Made by a program: the position numbers and the translations under genes. Under the pieces are notes generated by a model. It had not been told where the DNA came from. It worked only from the letters and a program-made list of their open reading frames with translations, and ran no database searches. From Zygnema cylindricum (lineage: Eukaryota > Streptophyta > Zygnematophyceae > Zygnematales > Zygnemataceae): DNA of 64,000 nt. The stretch covers positions 1 through 64,000 of the forward strand of contig JBBHKE010001328.1 of NCBI GenBank assembly GCA_037447655.1. The letters run 5' to 3'. This document shows, piece by piece, positions 58,969-64,000 of this stretch. Within the stretch, counting starts at the first letter, position 1. The number at the start of each line of letters is the position of its first letter.

Positions 58969-59552
58969 GGCTTTTCCACAAAAGTCAAGAAGTAATAACA
59001 GGAAAAACAATTAAAGAAAAAACAAATTCTATTCCTGTCTATTGCGAATAAACATAGAGTGACTTTGGTGCAATGGGTGTTGAAGAAAGAGGCCCGAGAA
59101 AAGTGGCGGCTTGAACCGCTAATTTAGCAAAGAGCGAGCTCTGGCAGTATGGCACATTGAAGTGCTGAACTGTATTGTGTAAAGTGTAAACGTTTCAAAA
59201 GTTCAAATCTAGTACGGCCCGTTACAGGACTTTAGGGTATGTGTTGTAAAACGTGAATTTCTTGTCGAGAATAATCAAAAATGTTTAATCAATCGGGTTG
59301 GTATCCTAAAGTTCAGAATTTTTAGATCTAAAAGGGTACGTCCCCATGTAATCGGTACTTTGATAAAGTATTTTGGACTGTAGTGAAGATTCGCCGTACT
59401 ACTTTGAAGAGCGTCCCAATGTGCGAAAATGAAATCGGAACTTTGACATGTGACGGTTGTAGACGTAGGTACAAGTTGTGACGATTGAAGGCGACTACGA
59501 AACTTCCGACGATTAGTGACGCGAACAAAAACAGCGACAGTTGTAGACGCTA
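58969..59552. other. 5' flank of RRP9
   Basis: Presumed promoter and 5' UTR of the minus-strand RRP9 gene. CGTAC words resume near 59340, leading into the TA-family element that starts at 59553, so the non-repeat promoter may be only 300-400 bp. Confidence 0.4.
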
Positions 59553-60041
59553 CACCGTGAATCGCTATTAGCGTACATGACGCTAATTGGGGTACCCCTT
59601 TTTTTGGGGCAAATTCTCAAATAGAATAAAGTACGCTAAATGTTTTTGCACGTTATTTGAGGTACCCCGCTCAATGCGGTTCATAACTGTAATTTAGTGT
59701 CCTTTTAGATAGTGTGGTGTACGGACTGCCATATCTGTACTATTCCGTACCTTATTAATTTAAAAAGTACAGAAAATATAATAATATATAATTGCGTAAA
59801 TATTTTCCGGCATACGCAGATGTCAAAAAAACGCGACGGCGTACGATTTGAACAATTTCGTACATCTACACGTTTTAGTGTGGACATATTATGTGCCGAA
59901 ATTTTTTACAAAGCGGTTTACAAATTAGAGTACATGATAAATTAGTATCATGGTGTACCCGAAAAAACACAATTTACCGTAAAGTACGCTAATTGTTTCA
60001 TTACGCTATTTTTTTTATTACGCTAATAGCGATTCACGGTG
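59553..60041. mobile_element. TA-family TIR element, 489 bp
   Basis: Ends CACCGTGAATCGCTATTAGC and GCTAATAGCGATTCACGGTG, flanked by TA. Its right-hand TA is the left-hand TA of the next element. Shared internal word ATAGTGTGGTGTACGGACTG. Confidence 0.75.
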
Positions 60042-60043
60042 TA

Positions 60044-61036
60044 GTGTTGGGTATCGGGTAGTTTCATATCGCGATAATCTCGATATTAAATATATCGAAT
60101 ATCGATAGAGGAAAGTCCTCGATATATCGTACCGCGACCAACATAAATCATTGCGATATATATCGCGATATTTTTAATTAATTTTTTTTTTTTTTTTTTT
60201 ATATATGTTGTTTTAGCGATAATGCAAAATTTTATGAAACGCGACGTCCGCCGTGATTTTCGTTCCGTTACTTAAAAGGTAACGCCGCAAAATGTAACGG
60301 ACGCAAAAGTACTAATACTGTAATACTAATACTGTAATACATATAGTTACTTATTTAGTACATACTACGATACAGAACTTCACATATGAAAACTTGAAAC
60401 CCACACTAATTTAGTCAAAGTAAGATATGAAAAAAAAAAATTGCAGACTGTTCGTTTCGGGCAGGAAGGCAGGAATACCTACCAATTTGCAATCTGCAAT
60501 CTGCAGACAAATTGGTATCAATTAGTACTTTAGTACTTATCCATTTCCAGCGATTAATATTGTGCAAAGGTTACATTTTTTGTTTTCTCCATGGATTTTC
60601 AAGAGATGGGAGGCAGCATGGGAGGTGAAGAGGATAATGACAGCTATGGACAGCTATGGACATGAAAATAATTCCTCTCAATCTTCAGTTTCCAATCATC
60701 TTTTTGTTTCCAAAACCACTTTGTTTTCGTTTCTCAAATTCTGGTTCTCAATTAATCAATTAACAATTTCCGATTCGCAGTTTTCGGTTCACAGTCTCCG
60801 TGAAAAAAAAAAAAAACATCCTCCACCACTTTCACACCTGTCCTTCTCTTCTTCAGGGAATTGACTGGGATTTTTTTTATTTTTTTTTAAGAAGCCTCGA
60901 TATATTGTCGATACGATATATTGGCGATATATCGCGATAATTTGAAATTTGATATATCGAAGCGATATATCGAATATCGGGTACCTGAAATTCGATATAT
61001 ATCGAATATCGGCAATGGGTCCTCGATACCCAACAC
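60044..61036. mobile_element. GTGTTGGG-ended TIR element, 993 bp
   Basis: Ends GTGTTGGGTATCGGGTA and (reverse) GTGTTGGGTATCGAGGA, flanked by TA. Both sub-terminal regions carry dense self-complementary CGATATATCG words (60065-60180 and 60895-61015). The centre (60560-60850) is less AT-rich and differs in composition, perhaps captured host sequence. Inserted exactly at the right edge of the preceding element. Confidence 0.7.
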
Positions 61037-61038
61037 TA

Positions 61039-62061
61039 GTAGATGCCGAGATTTTTGTGAAATTGCAAATGTTTACGGTTTGGTGACATTGTGACGTCAC
61101 GCTCACTTGTGACAACGTCGACGTCACGGATTCAAGTACTTTTCGCCATGGTTTCCCGATTTCGCTTTTTCTACTTTTCTCACAAGCTTTGCCATTAAAT
61201 AAAAATCTAAAAAATTTCAAAAAATATATTTTTTAAAGATCTTTCATTTTATAACAATATTGTCGTGTCTCATTTAAAAAAGTGTGAGATACAAGCGATA
61301 GTATGAGAGGGAGAGAGGAGAGGCGACAACGACGAAAAATCATGCAAAGGACCCATGAATGCAAGTGGAAGTCCGAGACCCCTGCAATTTTTTTTCCGTA
61401 CATAGCGCGTGACGGGTACGGAGAAAAATAGTGAGGACTCTCCCTCGTCCAAAAAAATCACAAATCGTGTGGCGCGTGCGTGGTTCGTTTTTCATTCGCT
61501 GTCTGGGCGGTACTTCAACTAAAATCACCCCCTCGAGGTGATTTTAGATGAAGTTTTTTTTTGGGCTGGATTTTCTTGCTCGGGGGTCGAAAAGGGGAAA
61601 ATGCCAAAATGCGTTCACATAACGACAAACACGCCGTACATCCAAAGAATGAATTGACGTTAACTTTACTTTGGTAAAAAGAATTTTCTCGTACGGCTAA
61701 AGTTTTTTTCAAAGTTCCCCTGAATTTTAGGGCAAAAAGACAGAGAAAAGTATGTACTTTAATACATGGGGACGTACCCTAATTTTAGTTCGCAAGAATT
61801 CTATGCAATACGAGGAGTTTTGTACAAACATTACTGTACTTAAGGAAAATAAAACTGAGTGCATCGGCTGATATTATTTGCCATCCCGATGCATGCGTGT
61901 AACTGGCCGTAATCTTGCGTTCCGACGCTACCACTATATTTACGTTATCATTCGGACGCTTGTTTCATCAGGTGACGCTCAACAGTTCAGAATGATCTAG
62001 CGTAAGGGCACTCTCCCGTGTAACCGAAACTTAGGGTACGGCCCCAAGTACTTGTAATGTA
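61039..62061. other. Unassigned interval with a palindrome
   Basis: No gene. A perfect 11-bp stem CTAAAATCACC / GGTGATTTTAG with loop CCCTCGA sits at 61519-61547; its core matches the K-family palindromes, suggesting a decayed K-family copy. Words such as CATGGGGACGTACCCTAAT near 61770 recall GGGGACATACCCTAAT near 24950. Confidence 0.4.
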
Positions 62062-62677
62062 CACCAAGAATCGTAATTAGGGTAAATAACGCTAATTCGG
62101 TCGCCCTAAATTTCGACTGTATCACCTTAAATAGAGTAAATGATTATAATTTTTTCATTATTCTATTTAATATAAGGTTTAATTAGCATACAAAATTCTA
62201 ATATAGGTTTGTTTCAAATAGTGTGAAGTAAGGACGACGTCCAATCGTGCAAAATTGTACTTTTATAAGTAGAAAGGTACAAATAATGATTTAATAGAAT
62301 CACGATCGCACGTGAAATCGCACTAAACAAAAAATGAATCACTTCGAAAAAAAGCCATTCGCATAACTCTCGTCCGTCGACAGCATCTTCGCCAGTGTGA
62401 ACATTAACTGACATTCAGCGCGACAAATAGTTCTAACGTCATAATGACGTCAAAAAAATAACGATTGACAGATTTTATACGTCTACGTTATTTAGTGTTT
62501 GTAATTTTAGCGCGGATAATTATTGCCGACATAACCCAATATAGAGTACTTAAATAAATTAGAGTAAACTTCCTCTGTGAAATAGTTATATCACAGAAAT
62601 TAGAGTTCACTACTCTAATTTTTTTTTTTTGTTTTTTAACTCTAATTTTTTCATTACTCTAATTACGATTCGCGGTG
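62062..62677. mobile_element. TA-family TIR element, 616 bp
   Basis: Ends CACCAAGAATCGTAATTAGG and CTAATTACGATTCGCGGTG, flanked by TA. Near-collinear copy of 9783-10399, including GACAGCAT..TCGCCAGTGTGAACAT and CGACATAACCCAATATAGAG. No coding capacity. Confidence 0.8.
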
Positions 62678-62680
62678 TAT

Positions 62681-62870
62681 CAAACTAACTTTGTTTTTTA
62701 GCGCGGATCGAGGGACCCGGATTTCAGGTGTCTCTATTTGATTACTCGAAATTGATACTTAGTTTTGTGACGATTGTATACGTCGACAATGCCCGTGACG
62801 GCTGTAAACGTGTACAATCTCCTGTGTTGTGTATCGCCAAGAAATTTATCGCCATGACACCGATACATAT
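62681..62870. repeat. Repeat flank shared with 10477-10676
   Basis: From CTTTGTTTTTTAGCGCGGAT through GTGACGATTGTATACGTC this aligns with the sequence right of the 9783-10399 element. The shared repeat therefore extends beyond the TIR element ends. Confidence 0.55.
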
Positions 62871-62939
62871 AGTTATCGGTTCTGGAACGATCAATGGTTT
62901 CGATATATCGCTGCGAGACCAGCAAATTCCTTATCGGCG

Positions 62940-63610
62940 ATAAGTGGAAAAAATATAATGCGTTATATAATACAACATTAGAATATATTGTATTATGTTT
63001 TTCACTGTGTATAGCGTGGTATGCGAGGTGTAACAATCTGCTCCCGTGCACTATGCAACGGAATAACGACGGTTCGACGACAATGTTACACGTTCGATGT
63101 TAATCTGCGAGGCGTTCGCTTCATTTTTCTTTGTAACTGTCAACCCACCTCCTTTAGGTTGGCAGATACAAAAAAAATATTGTGACAAGCTGGACGATTG
63201 AGCTACGTGTTATGATGGAAAACCAACGAAAAATCTTAAGATTTGCACATGACACGCGCTTTCCAAAATACAACCGAAAAGAAAAACGAAATTTCGTAAC
63301 ATTTTGTCGTCACGCTATTTTCGGTAACTTTTGTTCGTCACACTATTTCTCTCAAAGGGCTTTCGTTATGTTCGAAAACATAAACCCTAAAAAATGAGTT
63401 GGCGTATAGACTAGCGTCTGCAAAAAGTATAAAAGTTTTGATGTATGATTACATTGTACGCAGGTACATGGTACGAAAGTGAAGATTTGAAGTTAAGTTC
63501 GTCGATGCTAAAAATCTGAAAGATATTCAATATCGGATCATAGCTTGCGTGGCGCCAGTCAATTTAGAACACGTGGCTTACAAACTCTTCGTGATGGAAC
63601 ATCGACTCAA
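62940..63610 (+). mobile_element. K-family element (left end unclear) with MuDR-like ORF relic
   Basis: Collinear with the reverse complement of 25322-26055, from about 62990 to GTGATGGAACATCGACTCAA, where another K-family element interrupts it. The frame near 63389-63610 encodes NELAYRLASAKSIKVL, one TGA, then RFEVKFVDAK, IQYRIIACVAP and HVAYKLFVMEHRL. Palindrome ACCT-CCTTT-AGGT at 63147-63159. Confidence 0.55.
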
Positions 63611-64000
63611 GGTAAGGTTCCATTAGGGGAAGAATGCCAATGTTTACTGATAGCCGTATTGTTTTGTACAGTGCCGTACCAGAAAAAATAAAATGTCAGA
63701 AAAATAAGCCTACTGAATGAGGGATTTGATTCTCCACGTTTATGGGCGTAAACGTGGACTGTCGGATAGATAATCGGATACGACATCGTCTGACACTTTC
63801 AGTTCCCAGCAAGTGACTCGGAGTAGGTCAAGTCTAAGCGCTTGAACGTATAACATCGTGCCTCGTGGAAAAGTGAACAAATATCAACAACAACCGCGCG
63901 ACCAGGTGGGTACACGTTGCATATGACATGTGCCTTGCGCCAGGGAGGATGCGAGGCCACCGGAAGCCGCAAGAAAATCTTTGACAGAGGATATTGTTTC
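63611..64000 (+). mobile_element. K-family element, cut by the window end
   Basis: Starts GGTAAGGTTCCATTAGGG and matches 7223-6800 read on the minus strand up to the window edge. It carries a perfect CCACGTTT-ATGGGCGT-AAACGTGG palindrome at 63734-63757. It is inserted in the preceding K-family copy. Confidence 0.65.

Noticed and set aside
1-64000. tRNA, rRNA and CRISPR features
   Set aside because: Occasional GGTTCGAAT-like words (e.g. near 3420 and 11100) lack the paired acceptor and anticodon arms. The tRNA-iMet-like 15-mer at 16070-16084 is the copia primer site. No regularly spaced direct repeats of CRISPR type occur, and none is expected in a eukaryote.

Overview
The window is nuclear DNA of a plant-type eukaryote. 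Its three conserved genes encode plant-like PCF11, COP9 signalosome subunit 4 (CSN4) and Rrp9/U3-55K. All have GT-AG introns, mostly 70-600 bp. The rest is largely plant-type Ty1/copia and chromodomain Ty3/gypsy retrotransposons plus many short inverted-repeat elements. A bryophyte, lycophyte, fern or streptophyte alga would all fit; the sequence does not decide.

Layout. 1-2 kb: low-complexity purine/pyrimidine tracts, a CACGTG cluster and a 21-bp tandem repeat. 2-10.7 kb: dense, partly end-to-end short TIR elements. 10.68-17.13 kb: a young copia element on the minus strand with 99%-alike LTRs. 17.45-24.72 kb: a gypsy chromovirus on the plus strand with decayed gag-pol but an intact extra 424-codon 3' ORF. 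25.3-30.7 kb: nested TIR elements, including a 1.06-kb foldback. 30.7-39.1 kb: sparse sequence with an RTN4IP1-like pseudogene and a decayed gypsy RT. 39.1-44.7 kb: PCF11-like gene (minus). 45.4-47.0 kb: a nested TIR element between the divergent PCF11 and CSN4 genes. 47.2-51.3 kb: CSN4 (plus). 52.3-54.3 kb: relic of a reverse-transcriptase ORF. 55.5-59.0 kb: RRP9 (minus). 59.5-64.0 kb: further TIR elements, some related to those at 6-10 kb and 25-28 kb.

The three genes are unrelated housekeeping genes (mRNA 3'-end formation, cullin deneddylation, pre-rRNA processing) and form no pathway. The mobile DNA carries most of the novelty: a copia element whose primer site matches the initiator-tRNA anticodon arm and contains the gag AUG; a gypsy element with an unrecognised C-terminal ORF; and a family of about 730-bp elements (here 'K family') that share terminal repeats, sub-terminal palindromes and a conserved reading frame resembling the MuDR DNA-binding domain. 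A second family (here 'TA family') has ends near CACCGCSAATCG flanked by TA; several copies abut or nest.
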